Under the pieces are notes generated by a model. It was not told where the DNA came from. It saw nothing but the letters and a program-made list of their open reading frames with translations, and did no database searches. A stretch of DNA of 64,000 bases, taken from the NCBI GenBank assembly GCA_963082975.1, contig OY720347.1:16629187-16693186 (forward strand), written 5' to 3'. Within the stretch, counting starts at the first letter, position 1, and each line of letters starts with the position of its first letter. This document shows positions 22,539 to 35,880 of the stretch, one piece after another. The position numbers were made by a program, and so were the translations under genes. The stretch comes from Labia minor. Taxonomy: Eukaryota; Arthropoda; Insecta; Dermaptera; Spongiphoridae.

Positions 22539-23602
22539 TATATTACTTTAATTTTTTATGATTTCTAAATTTTAAAATCTGAATTTTTTTAAAAAAATAG
22601 GTACATATAATAAGAATATTGATCAACGAATATTTAGAAGAGTTTAGCAACTTTAAAAAAAAATACCAAAGCAAAAATAAAAAGTAAATTTCAAATAGAA
22701 TTGATAAATAAATAAGGATTTCGAATTTTATATTTCAGATATTTTAGTTTCTTTTTTACAAATTCTTTGGCAAAGGACCTTTTTAGCTTTAAATTTATTT
22801 TATATTAGTTTTATTGAAATAGAAAATAAATGTTTTTATAAGTAACTGGAAAAGAACCTGTGCTAATCCGCTTATACTTTGATAAAAAAAGTAGGTTAAA
22901 CCAGGTCAAAGTGCAATATTCTTATATCAAGTTTAGATAAATATCAAGTATCCAATGTTGGTGGTTAAAGAGAAAGATATAATCGAATTTAAATCGATAG
23001 ATATAGGAATTAAATTATGATCTATGAAAAGATTATAAGCAAGACATTCATTCATACAAGAGCTGTAAATTTATTTGTATTAATTTAATTTATTTTTATT
23101 AATTTTTGTTTTTCAATAATTCTTTGCATTTGTTTTAATATATATAGAAAATATTATAATTATTTTATAAATAATTATAAAAATAATGATAACATATAAT
23201 ATAGTTAATAATTCAATCTATTATTATAAACTATTTTATACAATAATTCAATCTGTCTTTTGAAATATGGATAATATTTTTCTCCGCCCACAAGATTGGA
23301 TTAAAGAGATTGGTTAATGGACCAACCAACTCATAATGATTGTTGTTCGTTCAAGTATCTTATCTGTGAACAACTTTAGCCAACGTTAACAACTAAACGT
23401 TTCCATTAACATTCACGTTATTATAGAGTCCTCGTGCTGACTCCACCCCGTTACAGTCCATCCTTTTAATTTTATCTCATTTCATTAAGGAACTTTTGCC
23501 CCGAACCAATCTGAACAAATGATCAGATTTCAGTCTATATGAATAATAACCCAAAAGATCCACGAACATAAAAATATTATCACAATAATAAATCATCTAA
23601 CC
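22539..23602. other. AT-rich sequence without recognisable gene
   Basis: No recognisable frame. 23285-23530 is less AT-biased and unique in the window, a possible host non-coding element. Confidence 0.45.
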
Positions 23603-23838
23603 CAGTGATTCTCAACCACTGTGCCGCGAGATTTTCAAGTGTGCCGCAAGATTATGAGGCTTTTAAACTTTTTTTTCTAAATTTTTTCAATTTGGATCTA
23701 AAAAGAAAAGGCTAAACCATTTTTGGGACCACTTTTTTCAATATGGTAAACTTTTACACTTATCTTTTTCTTTGTGTGCCGCCAAATTTTTAAACCGTTA
23801 AAAGTGTGCCGCGGTAAAAAAAAGGTTGAGAATCACTG
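23603..23838. mobile_element. hAT MITE, copy 1
   Basis: 236 bp with termini CAGTGATTCTCAACC and GGTTGAGAATCACTG. It is flanked by an 8-bp duplication ATCTAACC / ATCTAAGC (7 of 8 match). Internally it has GTGCCGCG blocks near both ends. No coding sequence. Related copies are at 37217-37478 and, truncated, at 62722-62892. The termini are typical of Charlie-like hAT elements but differ from the intact hAT at 3914, so that transposase is not an obvious partner. Confidence 0.9.
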
Positions 23839-24096
23839 ATCTAAGCAGTTATGTAGTTAATTGTAAAATATCGTTTATATTAGTTTGATGAAAAACTTTA
23901 TTTCATTGAAAGTTTGAGTAAAAATAAATCGTAATAAAATTTTTATAACTTATAGAATAAATAAATATTAGAAAATATTTAAATACGAAAATCTATTTTT
24001 TCAATTTTTATATATACAGAATAGTTAATAAGTAATAATTTAGCTAATTTTTTTTTTTTAAACCTATTTTATACTAGTTTCTTTGTTTTTGTATAT

Positions 24097-24208
24097 AGTG
24101 ACGGAAAAATGTTATCGCCATGGGGGCGCTTTTGGCGGACAAGTGCAAGAGACTTTCTCAACCGATCCGACAACAGCGGCCTCATGATGATATCATTTTT
24201 CTGTCACT
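24097..24208. mobile_element. Short Tc1/mariner-type MITE
   Basis: 112 bp. The left end AGTGACGGAAAAATG and right end CATTTTTCTGTCACT are inverted repeats; TA precedes the left end. The internal block GGGGGCGCTTTTGGCGG and ACTTTCTCAA recurs at 37484-37555. Superfamily inferred from TA and the termini. Confidence 0.6.
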
Positions 24209-25149
24209 TTGAGTGCTATAAAAATGCAAAATAATAAATATTTTTTAAATGAATAACACTAATTAATAATTATTTAATTATTAGTTTAATATAACTGATT
24301 TTATTTATTAGTTAATTCTGGGAAGGTGATCGATACAACATACTTCACATCCCCCAGTCTCATCCCTTCCAATTACATTCAACTTCATATTATATAAATA
24401 TTTTTCATTTAAATATATTCAAATTTAATAGATAGATATGAAATACCATACTCTACCATATTTTATTAACCTAAATTCAATTTCAATTCGACAGCTACGA
24501 TAGAGATTGCTCTGATTTAAAAATATATTTTTTTAAAAATATTTATATATTAGAATAGAAAATATATATTTTAGAAATATATTAGAATAGAATATTAAAT
24601 AAATATCATATATATTATATATATTTGAAAAACATAAAATATTTATTAAATATAACTTCTCTAAAAAAAGTATAGTACATATATGTGCCATTGGGATCTT
24701 GAAAGATAAATAAATAGTAAAAAAGAAATACAATAAGATATAAATAAGAAAAAAGAAAGATTAAATAAAAATATAAAAAAGTAAAAATATCATATACCTA
24801 GCTATACTTGCCATAGAACCTCATGGTTTATTCAAATAATAATGTAATGTGTAATTTCAAAGATTATTTTATTTACAAATTATATAAATAAATATAATTA
24901 ATTAACATTCTTGATTTCAATTAACTTCCAAATCTGCTCCTAATAATATCAACATTATAAATAAAAGTTTATTTTTTATTTTGAAAAATTCTAAAAGTAT
25001 AAATGCTCTCGGTGCTTGTTAACCCCAAATAGTGATATTTTTAAAATTATTTTAAATATCGAAATGAAACACACACAGCAATTTTCTTTATTGATTTTTA
25101 TTAATCGTTTTATCTCTTTTGTGTAAATTTTACTTTTTAAAATTTACAA
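24209..25149. other. AT-rich sequence without recognisable gene
   Basis: No recognisable feature. Confidence 0.5.
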
Positions 25150-25560
25150 TTTTCAAATTTTCATGCTTTACATATTTATATATATATATAAAGTATAAAA
25201 AAAATATTTTTAAAACTTGAATTAAAATGACTAAATTATATTATCTTGGTTTTTATTTTTAGTTCAAATACTCAATTATTAATTACTACTATATTTTAAG
25301 TGAAAAATTTCCAACAATAAATATAAAACTAATACTTTGGAAACTATTACTTCCGGTTTCCGGATATACACCAAAAGTTGATGAATTCATATTACTGATG
25401 CATTAAATAAATATACAAAATTTTATCAAAATCTGTTCAGCCGTTCAAGCACGTAGAGACGTCTATACGCACACACAACGGACAGACGGACGGACATCAT
25501 GCTAAAAATATTTTTTTCTGTTAACAACATCGTGGAAATATGTAAAAAAGAGACTTTCTT
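25150..25560 (-). repeat. Family Y HINE-like repeat, truncated, arm of a large inverted repeat
   Basis: On the minus strand it carries the CATGATGTCCGTCCG block and the CCGGAAGTAATAG block of family Y, but the ACCGACCGACGAT 5' end is missing. It is the inverted counterpart of 26390-26780, with about 800 bases between the arms. Confidence 0.6.
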
Positions 25561-26025
25561 CTAACATTCAACAAAATCCAGTTTAAATACAAAGACTCAA
25601 CGAAATCTCTTTTGTGCCATCAGATAACTTTAAAACAAATAATTTAAAAATCAAATTTAACAAACCGAAAAACAGAAAAAAAATATATAGCCAAGAGAAA
25701 ATTCATCTAATATAGACGGAAAAATTAAAAGAATAAAGATATTCTTTATCAAGTTGGCAAGGTGAAATGTCAAAGATATAGAAAAAAAATTATATGTATA
25801 ATCAAATTTAATTAAATTTTTAATATCATTTTTTTACAAATAATAAAATAAAACTCTTTTAATGATATTCTAATTTATAATTACTGCTAATGTTAGATTG
25901 AGTTTGAATTTTCAAATAGTTTTTATTAATAAAGTTGAAAATTTTAATTTTTCTCCTGGTTACTAGGCAATCAAACTGAGATGAAACCAATTTCCACATA
26001 ATTTAAACTTATTTAAATTTTGAAA

Positions 26026-26139
26026 AATAGGAACGCTATAAAAACCAAATATCGTTCGCGTGTAACAGATGAAGATTTAATTTCGTGTTTACGCATTGCA
26101 ATAAGCTTGTGCCAGCCACAATATGATAAACAGATATAG
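26026..26139 (+). pseudogene. hAT transposase C-terminal fragment
   Basis: A 37-codon stretch reads KTKYRSRVTDEDLISCLRIA followed by SLCQPQYDKQI and a stop. This is the usual last segment of the BED-type hAT transposases related to ZBED5/SCAND3, just after the dimerisation region. No catalytic residues are included. It lies between the two inverted family Y arms. It is a different lineage from the 619-residue transposase, whose ending reads KYRNKLNVEPDLRL. Confidence 0.65.
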
Positions 26140-26342
26140 TGCCAAATTTCAACTAATGAATAGGATGGTCAATTTTTGATATATGAATACTATGATTATT
26201 TTCGTCAGAAAATTTTTATTTTGTAAATATTAATATTGAGTTTTTTTTAAAAAAAATTAGATAATTTACCAGTTTTTCTTGTTACCGAAAATAAATATAT
26301 AAACATGTACATTACGTTAATCTAGCTCTGCCATTAGCCTTC

Positions 26343-26826
26343 GATTTTTACCGACCGACGATAGTAAGTGAAATGTTTTCACACCAAATTTCATATGTGG
26401 AGATTTTTACATATCTCCACGAATCATGCATTTTGTTAACAGAAAAAAATATTTTTGGCATGACGTCTGTCCGTCCGTCTGTCCATTGTGTGTCCTTATA
26501 GACGTGAATAGCTTGAACTGCTCAAAGGATTGAGAATATTTGGTATATTTACTTAATGATGCATCAGTAGCACTTTTGGTGTATATGTACTAGAAGTGGT
26601 AGTTTCCAAAGTGTTTATTCTAAATTCATTGTCAGAAAATATTTCACTTAAAATATAGTATTAATAAATAATTGATTAATTAAACTAAAAGAAACTAAGA
26701 TAATATAATTTAGTCATTTTAATTCAAGTTTAAAAAAAAATTATACTTTATATACCTATATATAATGTTGATTAGAAATTAATTTATTTCAAATCGTCGG
26801 TCGGTTCTGTGCCTGGCCACAGCTCC
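26343..26826 (+). mobile_element. Family Y HINE/Helentron-like repeat, both ends present
   Basis: Begins TTTTTACCGACCGACGATAG and ends ATCGTCGGTCGGT followed by a CTGTG-CCTGGC-CACAG hairpin and CTC. The 13-bp ACCGACCGACGAT / ATCGTCGGTCGGT pair forms subterminal inverted repeats. A GTCTGTCCGTCC microsatellite lies at 26465-26487. This is the clearest family Y copy for defining the ends. Confidence 0.6.
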
Positions 26827-28677
26827 TATTTTAAATGTGGGGTAGACCAAGGATCCCAAAAGTTTGGTCATCTCTGCTTTATAGAGCTGTAGAGATACCA
26901 CACTAAAATACTTTATTAACAAGTAACACTATTTCTTCTAATATAATCATCTGTTTTGGATTTAATTGATAATATGTAAATTTAAGAAAATAATAATTCT
27001 TTTAAAATTTGTTACATTCTTTGATATAAATATATTACAGTGAAAAATAATAAAAGATTAATTTCTTAGCACTTAATCTATCAATTTGATTGCATAATAA
27101 AAAAATTTGTCAGTTGATGTGTTTAATACAATTTTTATTATTACAAATATTTGACTTGATTTTTCATATAAATAAATAAAACTTAATGCGCCCAACGTTT
27201 TTCGTTGAATATGAAGCAATTCATCCATAAACTTTGTCAGGCTTATAGAAAACTGTTTAGTTTATGAAAAAAAACGTTAATTTATAAAAAAATTTTATAT
27301 TTATATAATTGATATCTCAGATGCAGAAATATACAAATTATCTAGTTTCATTTCACAATTTGCTTAATAAATGAACATAATTATTATTTGTATTAATTAT
27401 AACTTAATAGTGCTTTTCTAAAGTAGTATGATGAGATTTAGCAATTTTCTCAAAATAGGAAGGTTCAGCAGTGATGAGGAGTACATACTAGAAGAACTGT
27501 TAATTTTAGAAAGCTATTATGAACGCCTGCTGAATATAGTCGTTTTAATGAACTAAAATATTGGAGCTGTGCCTGACAGAACAATTAAAAAAAATGTTTA
27601 AATGAGAAAAAATTATTTCTTTTTTAATTTAATAAAATCATATTAATATACTTAAATATATTATAATTCTAAATATTTTATTTAAAAATAATAATAACTA
27701 AAAAATTTAATAAATTCTACATTTTTGAAATTTTATTATTCAAATAAAATCCTTTAAATTTTAAATGCATATTTTATAGATGAAAATAAAAAAAAACATA
27801 ACTTTGGGGGAACTGAGCATGCACATGCATACTGTAAAAATGTCATAAATGAATTCTTTGGATCTTAAAATATAAAGAAATACCAGTACTTTATTATGAT
27901 AACACAGCATTGGTTAAAAATAATTCTATTTAAAGAAAAATGTATTTCTATTATGAGAATCGCTCAATACTGACTACTGCACTGACCTCATTTGCCACAA
28001 ATTGTATTCAATCATAAATAACCATTTTTTTTTTTGACGACTTGATGTTATGACTAAATATAAAAATTAAAAGTAAAATTCATAAAATAATAATTCAAAT
28101 GTAAAAAGATTGGCTCGGATCCTAAACACTTATATTAGGTAGAGAAGACCGGAAAGACTGAACATTTTTTTGTTTTTCAATTGTTTTCTGAGTCGCCATA
28201 AGCACTAGAATATTTCTCGAGGTATCATTAGGTAGCCTGAAGATTAAGGTTCATCCGAGATTTTTTAAAAGTCTGTATATCGCCGACGTTCATTTTTATA
28301 ACCAGCAAGCAAATGTCCAAAGTTGTGCCATTACACTAAAATATGATCATAAAATTAAATTATTAATATATCTATGAAATCTATAAATTTATTTTTAAAG
28401 AAAATTTAGACTTATAGACCTCATAGATAACACTAATTTAACTTTCAGATGGCTAACATAGGTGTGTATTGGAATTTCATAAAATACTTGGTAAATAAGA
28501 CACAAACAAATGTGTATAGATATTTATTAAAAGATAATAATAATACATAGATACTGCTACATATTCTCTAATTAATTTTTTTGTAGGAAATGAAATATCT
28601 ACAATATAAGATGATAAAGTTGGCATACAGCTATAAGTTTGACATTGACTATGAATTGTCTTTCTTTTTTCCACTCA
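26827..28677. other. AT-rich sequence without recognisable gene
   Basis: Nothing recognised. 27440-27560 and 28140-28330 are somewhat less AT-rich and unique here; frames are too short to interpret. Confidence 0.45.
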
Positions 28678-29338
<661 letters not shown>

Positions 29339-31237
29339 TATTTTTTTAACAATTCTTGATTTTTCGTGACTTTTTCCGAATTTTTCTCTCTCAAGGATTA
29401 ACCAATTTTATCTATTCTCCAGACCATATGCTGTCAAAATAAAAGATGATCATAAAATTAAATTATTAAAATAAATATATAATAGCTGAAAATATAAAAT
29501 TTCTCATATACTAAAATGACAAGGGGAGACTTTGGACAAATGTCCAGGTTCTCCTCAGGTGAAGGAATATGCAAATTGATGAAAATTTGTTAAATTTTAG
29601 CTTAAACAGCAATCTTGTATCGTAACAATAAATAAATAATACTTATCTAATTATCGCTTAGGTTCTAACCTTAAAAATAATAGAAAAGGAGTCCAAATTA
29701 ATTTCAAAAAAATTATTTTTGCTCGAAAGTACAAATACGGGACTGTATATTGTCTCCTCGTGTCCAGGGTATTTCCTATATAAAATTATCTACCTTTCAG
29801 TCTTTTCACATCAAGTTGTATGTATTTATCATATTCTAAGATAGAACATTTATGAAGATTCCATTTGTAGTAGTAGTTATAGATTAAAAAAAAAATTGTG
29901 TATGTTCAAGTTGAAATTGAAATGTTTTATATATTTTTATATGAAATGTTTAACAAAAAGGTAAATTTAATTTCATATAAATTTATTAGTGTTCATGAAA
30001 TTAGAAACAGAAGTAAGTACAATTCAAATTTTCATATTCCCCAAGGTAAACAAAAAATGATGTTGAAAGTGAGTATTATTTAAGCTTTAAACAAGCTTTT
30101 TTTTACTCTCATTGAATATGCTAAAAGGCGCATGGACCATTACTAAAATGAGACAACTTACTCATGCCATTTGTCTTCAAAAGAAATTTGCGAATTGTCT
30201 AAAAATTAAGAAAAATTCATTTTTTTTTCTTTATCCGGTGGATATAAATGACTTTCAACTTCATTCCTTCCTGCTTCATTTTCTTTCACTTTTTCATTTT
30301 ATTTCCCGGCCCGTCACCTCTTGCTAAATTAAAAAATTTCCAATTGGAACTTGAAGAAAAATCCATGAATTATTTTAAGAGAGAAATATATATATATACA
30401 GAAAAAATTGCCAAGAAATTTGAGACAATTTTTTATAAATGATGACAGAATCTTGCGAAAGACTTTGTTTGAAGATTTAATCAAATTGCATCACTTTTTC
30501 TTTAAGTTTTTAGATAAGTCAAAGGGGAACAGAAAAAAGAGGGGTGTATCTGGTGCAAGAGAGAATTTAATTCAACAAGAGAAAAAAAAATCATTTTAAA
30601 TGAGGATAATCATTGAAATTGCTCTTTATATGAATGTATATCAATCATTTTTATGAAATTGAATTGAACAAAAAATAAAAAAAAATGAAATAACATTTTT
30701 TATTTTATTTAATTTTATTTGTTTCAATCATTTTCAATTATTATATTTAAAGGGAATAATATTTTAGCATTTTTTTAAAATAAATAAAGTAAGATAAAAT
30801 GCAAAAAAATATTTAAATAGTTTTTTTTTTACATATTTGACTATAATAAACAACAATAAACCAAGATGTATAATGTTATAAAAACATAAAAATAAAATTT
30901 ATTTTAATTAATTGATCGAATACTCATTTAATCCAGTCATCGAAACTATTAACTTTAATGTTAGGTTATCATCAAGATGGGTAGACTTAAATCAATTTCT
31001 TCAATCATCCACTAATCCAATGTTATTTTATCATAAAATTATCAAGTTTGTATACATATTTAAATATTATCACTTATGTAACTACAAACTTTTAACATAG
31101 TTAAAGTGGAAAAATATGCATGGACAATATATAAAATAATTCTTAAATTTCATTACTGTCGAGTAAACATTTGATAAGGAAGAATCTCTAACATAGTTAA
31201 TTAAAAGTTTTTATATTTATTTCATAGAAAAAAGATA
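29339..31237. other. AT-rich sequence without recognisable gene
   Basis: Several frames of 60-70 codons occur, all lysine/phenylalanine/isoleucine-rich as expected by chance at this composition. None resembles a known protein. Confidence 0.5.
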
Positions 31238-31304
31238 TGAGTGCAGGTCAATAAGTCCGTCACTTTTGGTATGAAACAGGTTTTTTGGATAAAAAATTAT
31301 TCTC

Positions 31305-32575
31305 TTTACTTTCCCGCATACTTCGTATAAGAGAAGTATTGGAATCGTCAAAAATTTCGACTTCGAGATTTCGATAGATCTTGACGTTTTAGACCTCCCT
31401 GAGTCGGAAAATACCATTTTTGGAATTATGTCTGTGTGTGTGTATGTATGTATGTATGTATGTATGTAATGTCTGTGAGCAAATTTACTCAAAAACTAAT
31501 CAAGCTACGACTTCGAAATTTGGTACACCGATATTATTCACAGTTTGTAGATTTCTATCAAAATTTGGTCAAAATCGGTTAACCGGAAGTGGTACTTTAC
31601 CTACACTGGTTGCGTTTACCTTTCAAGTAAAGTACCAGTTTGCTTCGAGATATTTGCTTCATATTTTGTATATAGATTTAAAAATATGAAAAAAATTGAG
31701 ATACCAAATTTTATCATGATCTGACTACCGGAAGTGACATTTTACCTATACAAGTAGCTTTTCTTTTTTACCGACCGACGATAGTAAGGGAGGTATTGTT
31801 TTCACACCAAATTTCACCTATGGATATTTTTAGGTACAAATCTCCACGATTCATGCATTTTCTTAACAGAAAAAAGTATTTTTAGCATGATGTCTGTCCG
31901 TCCGTCCGTCCGTCTGTCCGTCCGTCCGTATAGATGTGTACAGCCTGAACGGCTCAACGGATTTTGATGAAATTTGGTATATTTACTTAATACATCAGTA
32001 GGATGAATTGATCAACTTTTGGTGCAAATCCGGAAACCGGAAGTGGTAGTATTAGCGATCGACGATAGGAAGAGAAGGGTTATTTTCACACCAAATTTCA
32101 CATGTTGAGATTTTTTACATATCACCACGAATCATGCACTTTGTATTGGTTTTAACATCGAGAAAAATCATCTTATTTATTTTTTTCTTAATTTAAAATT
32201 ATATGACGTCATCCAGCACTTCACGTCACAGCCAGCTCTTAAATATTATAAATAAAATAAAATTAAAAATTTTTATATTATATCCATATCTGTTTTTTAT
32301 TGCATTAATAGATACATTTAAATTAGTAGTAATTAATATTTGAATAATTAAACAAAAAATAATAAATTAAAAATAAAAAAATAATAAATTAAAAAAATAA
32401 AATAAATTAAAAATAAAAAAAAATAATAAATTAAAAATAAAAATAAATTAAAAATAAAAAAATAAAAAAATAAAAAAAATAAAAAAATAATAAACTAAAA
32501 ATAAAAATAATAAGATGAGCTGTGGCCAGACACAGAACCGACCTGAAATAAATTAATTTCCAGCTACCTTTATCT
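31305..32575 (+). mobile_element. HINE-like mosaic: family Z 5' part joined to family Y
   Basis: Begins with a TACTTC-GAAGTA hairpin (31319-31338) and a diverged version of the family X 5' block, here called family Z: AAAATTTCGACTTCGAGATT compares with the X version AAAATTTTCGATGTTGAGAT. A TG/TATG microsatellite follows. At 31769 the family Y start TTTTTACCGACCGACGATAG begins, continuing to about 32280 with the TGACGT/ACGTCA 3' end. After an A-rich tract, an inverted Y-type 3' end with CTGTGGCCAGACACAG (32522-32537) closes the block. It splits an older mariner. Confidence 0.5.
32341..32515. repeat. A-rich low-complexity array
   Basis: Irregular repeats of AATAAATTAAAAAT and AAAATAAAAAA. It resembles a chain of expanded tails between two HINE modules. 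Confidence 0.8.
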
Positions 32576-33062
32576 ACATTGAAATTTTTACTCAGATGCA
32601 GTAATCAGAGAGATTTTTAATGCATTTTATTATATAATTTACATTATTCTATTTATTTTCAAAGTAGTCTCCTTTGAACTTACGTAACTACTACTCCTAT
32701 ATACACTTTGTTCAACGATTTTCCAATTTATTTATACCTACCAGGAAATAAGATTTGGCGAGGTTTTGTCATTTTTGGTGGCGATTCATCCCGAGTAACC
32801 CACTGTTTTGATTGCTATATTTGGTTTCAGTAGTGTTTTTTTTTCTTAAAAAAATACTGCTTAATGAGCACACGAAATTCACTTTAACTATTTTCTTCCC
32901 AAATCACGAGATAGTCTGCTATTAATGATTGTCAAACAAAAACTAAAAGACGCAGCTGGTTCAAATTTTAGACAGGAGTCAGCTGATAGTTGCCTGCTGA
33001 CAAGAGCAGTGTTGCGATATCATTTAACAGACGAGAAATTCAAAAAGTCTCCTGTCATCGTA

Positions 33063-34859
33063 TATCATGAATTCTCTAAAAAAAAGTATAACATTATACG
33101 AATAAGAAATAATAATCATATTTATATAAAAAGAATAATAATAATAATTATTATTATTATTAAAGAGCATTAATTTGTTATTTTTAAATAATATAAATAA
33201 TAATAATAATTTAAAAAACAAATACCCCAATACTTATACATACCTATTCACATATACGTACAAATATATCATTGCTTATTAATTAAAATGAAAGATTTGA
33301 GCTAATCGACTTAGTGGCTATTCCCCATTGAGCAACGGTGTCTTTAGTGGTAGATGGAACCATCTCCAATGCACCCCCTCCCTCAGGCCAATTTAGTACT
33401 GATCTCTAAAGGAGATTACCCACTGTAAAGGGGTAGATCCTATGAGGAGGAGACGGAGACGGATCAATATGTTATTCGCCTTTTAGTATGAAACACGGAC
33501 AAATCATTCACAAAACTCTCTAAATATATAATCTCTTCAGACATCATTTTGTTTAATCATTGATTGACGACCAATTAAGTGAATAGGAATAGATAGGCTT
33601 TTAATGGAGGTCAAAATCTAACTGGCTTTTCCACATTGCTCATTAGAAAAGGTCTCTTGAGGCATAGCATTAGATACACATTCACTGGGCAAATGAATGA
33701 GTAACGAACGATAGGGCATACGTACGACTAATATGTTTGCTTCTTGTCAATAGCTCTTTTCAATCAGCCTTAAACGATTGTGTCCTTCACTTTGCAAAAA
33801 TAAACAATCAGGATTTCGAATTAACGCCCGGGGGTACATTTAAACTTTGACATCGTTTTGATCTTGTTTGTGGTGTAAAGCTAAGAGTGAGTCAGTCAAT
33901 CAATCAGTCATTGTGTGGAATTCGAAACAAATAATGAAATTCAGTCTCTTAACAAATGAAAATAGAATAATATATCTATTTTGGAGTTGATATTAAATTA
34001 AATTATTTATTTGATAATAAACTTTTTAAAAAGTTAAAAATAAATATATATTAACGGTGATGTGTGAGAAGAGGTAATAAATATTTTAAAAAGTTTAAAA
34101 TAATAATTTATTATTTATTTGGAGATGGGTTTGACAATTTCTTTAATATTTAATACTTATAATAGAAAAAAATTATTTAATACATTTGCATTTGAATATG
34201 AACATCTTCTCTCTCTCTCTCTCCCCTCTCTTTCTGTTTACATTTTTTGTCAATACCACAAATATTTTATTATTTTTACATTAATTTTAAATTTACATTG
34301 TGAAGGTGCAAAATAAATGATGGTGTTTCATTTGTGTAAAATAATAAAAAATAATTATTTCATTTGAATTGATTTTTTTTTTTATGAAAATACCTTTTAT
34401 AAATAATATTTTTGTATTATATTTTTGTAAATAAATTCTTATCTAAATAGTACTTATATTATAATTTTTAGTCTAACTTTAATCTTAATAAATATTATCA
34501 TTATTAGTATAGACATCCTGAGTATAGAGAGGAAGAGCGAAAATTAAGTTGATATCAAACATATAATTTAATATAATATTAATTAGGAGTATAAAAGATC
34601 AATAAATAATTATCTTTATTCCATTTATTTTATTTATAATCTTGTACTAGTTTTGATATCCACTTCCTGATATTAATCTTATTTTAAATTAATTTTCCTA
34701 ATCCACCCAGCTTCATCCTCTTAAAGGAAAGAGGTTTTAAATAAAAATTAAATCCTTTTGACCAGGAAATATATATTTTATCTTAATATTATTGTACTTT
34801 CAAAAATTTTTTTAAATTTATTTTAGTACTTAATTTATGTAAAACAGTCAATAAAATAA

Positions 34860-34894
<35 letters not shown>

Positions 34895-35479
34895 TTAAAA
34901 ATTCTTATCTTCAAAAATTAGTAAAAATATTATATATTTTTTAATGTTTATAAAATAATTAAATATATACCAACTTATAATTTCATTAATTATACCTTGA
35001 CACATAGAGGATGTTAATGTATTATATACGTTCAATAAAATGTTTATTTAATTGATAAATATTATATTAAGATATATTAAGATAATATTTTTTTTCCTAT
35101 ATTTTCAAAAAAAACTTGATTTTTCTAAGCTTGGTGAAGGTGTTCTATGATCAGTACAACAGATCTTCGAAGAAAATTAGATTTAAGATTTAAACTTTAA
35201 TTTAAAAAATAATACAATATATTTTCAATAAATATTTTATTTGTTAAAAATTCTTCAATTTTAATTTATTTAATTTTCTTATTTTATATAGCATAGATTG
35301 GAAATAAAATAGTTATATTTATATATTCAAATTTATTTTATTTTATAATCTTTAAATTAAGTTTTTTTTATAACTTAATTAAATTTTATATAATTAATTG
35401 CACAAAAAAAAATGATGAGTAAAAAAAGGGAGAGTGTGGTTTATATTTATTATCAAATCTATTTTCTGTATTCGAGTAA
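33063..35479. other. AT-rich sequence with a structured GC-richer patch at 33300-33470
   Basis: Mostly AT-rich with (AAT)n and (TA)n runs. The 33300-33470 patch is unique in the window and contains two hairpin-capable sites: AGATGGAACCATCT (33352-33365) and ATCTCTAAAGGAGAT (33402-33416). No coding frame. Confidence 0.5.
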
Positions 35480-35880
35480 CGTTAAAACGAGAAAAAAAAG
35501 ACGACAACGTATGGGGATAGGAGTCGTATAATTGATAGCCGAGTGCTGTCAGGGGTAGTTTTAGTGGTAAATCCAAAGTCCACAGCCATCTTAGACAGCT
35601 TGGACATGGGAAGAGGATTGGGATAAATCATCCTCCAAGCGCCAGGGACACATCGTGTATTCTATCCTTTCTATATCCGAGCAGAGGGTCAACGGGACGC
35701 AGAACAACAGCCAGTCAGAGTCACTCGACGAGAAAATAGAGATCCCGTCGCTTAACTTTATCTCTTGTTTTACAACGTTCCACTATTTACAATTATGATA
35801 GGAGTGGACGAACAACACAGAGCTCCTGGTCTCACCAAAGAAAGATTATCATTTGTATCCAGAGTGGGGTTATTTTCATC
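35480..35880. other. GC-richer unique island, possible host exon or regulatory element
   Basis: About 400 bases of near-balanced composition, in contrast to flanks rich in A and T. No transposon motif and no long frame were found. It could be a non-coding exon, a promoter region or an unrecognised old repeat. Confidence 0.3.

Larger units (their letters stand above)
31238..33060 (-). mobile_element. Mariner remnant of the 17.3-kb family, interrupted by a HINE-like element
   Basis: Minus orientation. The 3' end at 31238-31305 has GCAGGTCAATAAGTCCG and the GGTTTTTTGGAT block. The 5' untranslated region at about 32870-33060 matches 17345-17515 closely, including CAGCAGGCAACTATCAGC. Between 32640 and 32820 short pieces of transposase remain, such as KPNIAIKTV (degraded from the KQSKQW segment) and KETTLK near the end. 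A TA follows at 33061-33062. A HINE-like mosaic (about 31305-32575) sits in the mariner's 3' region. Heavily deleted; no function. Confidence 0.65.
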
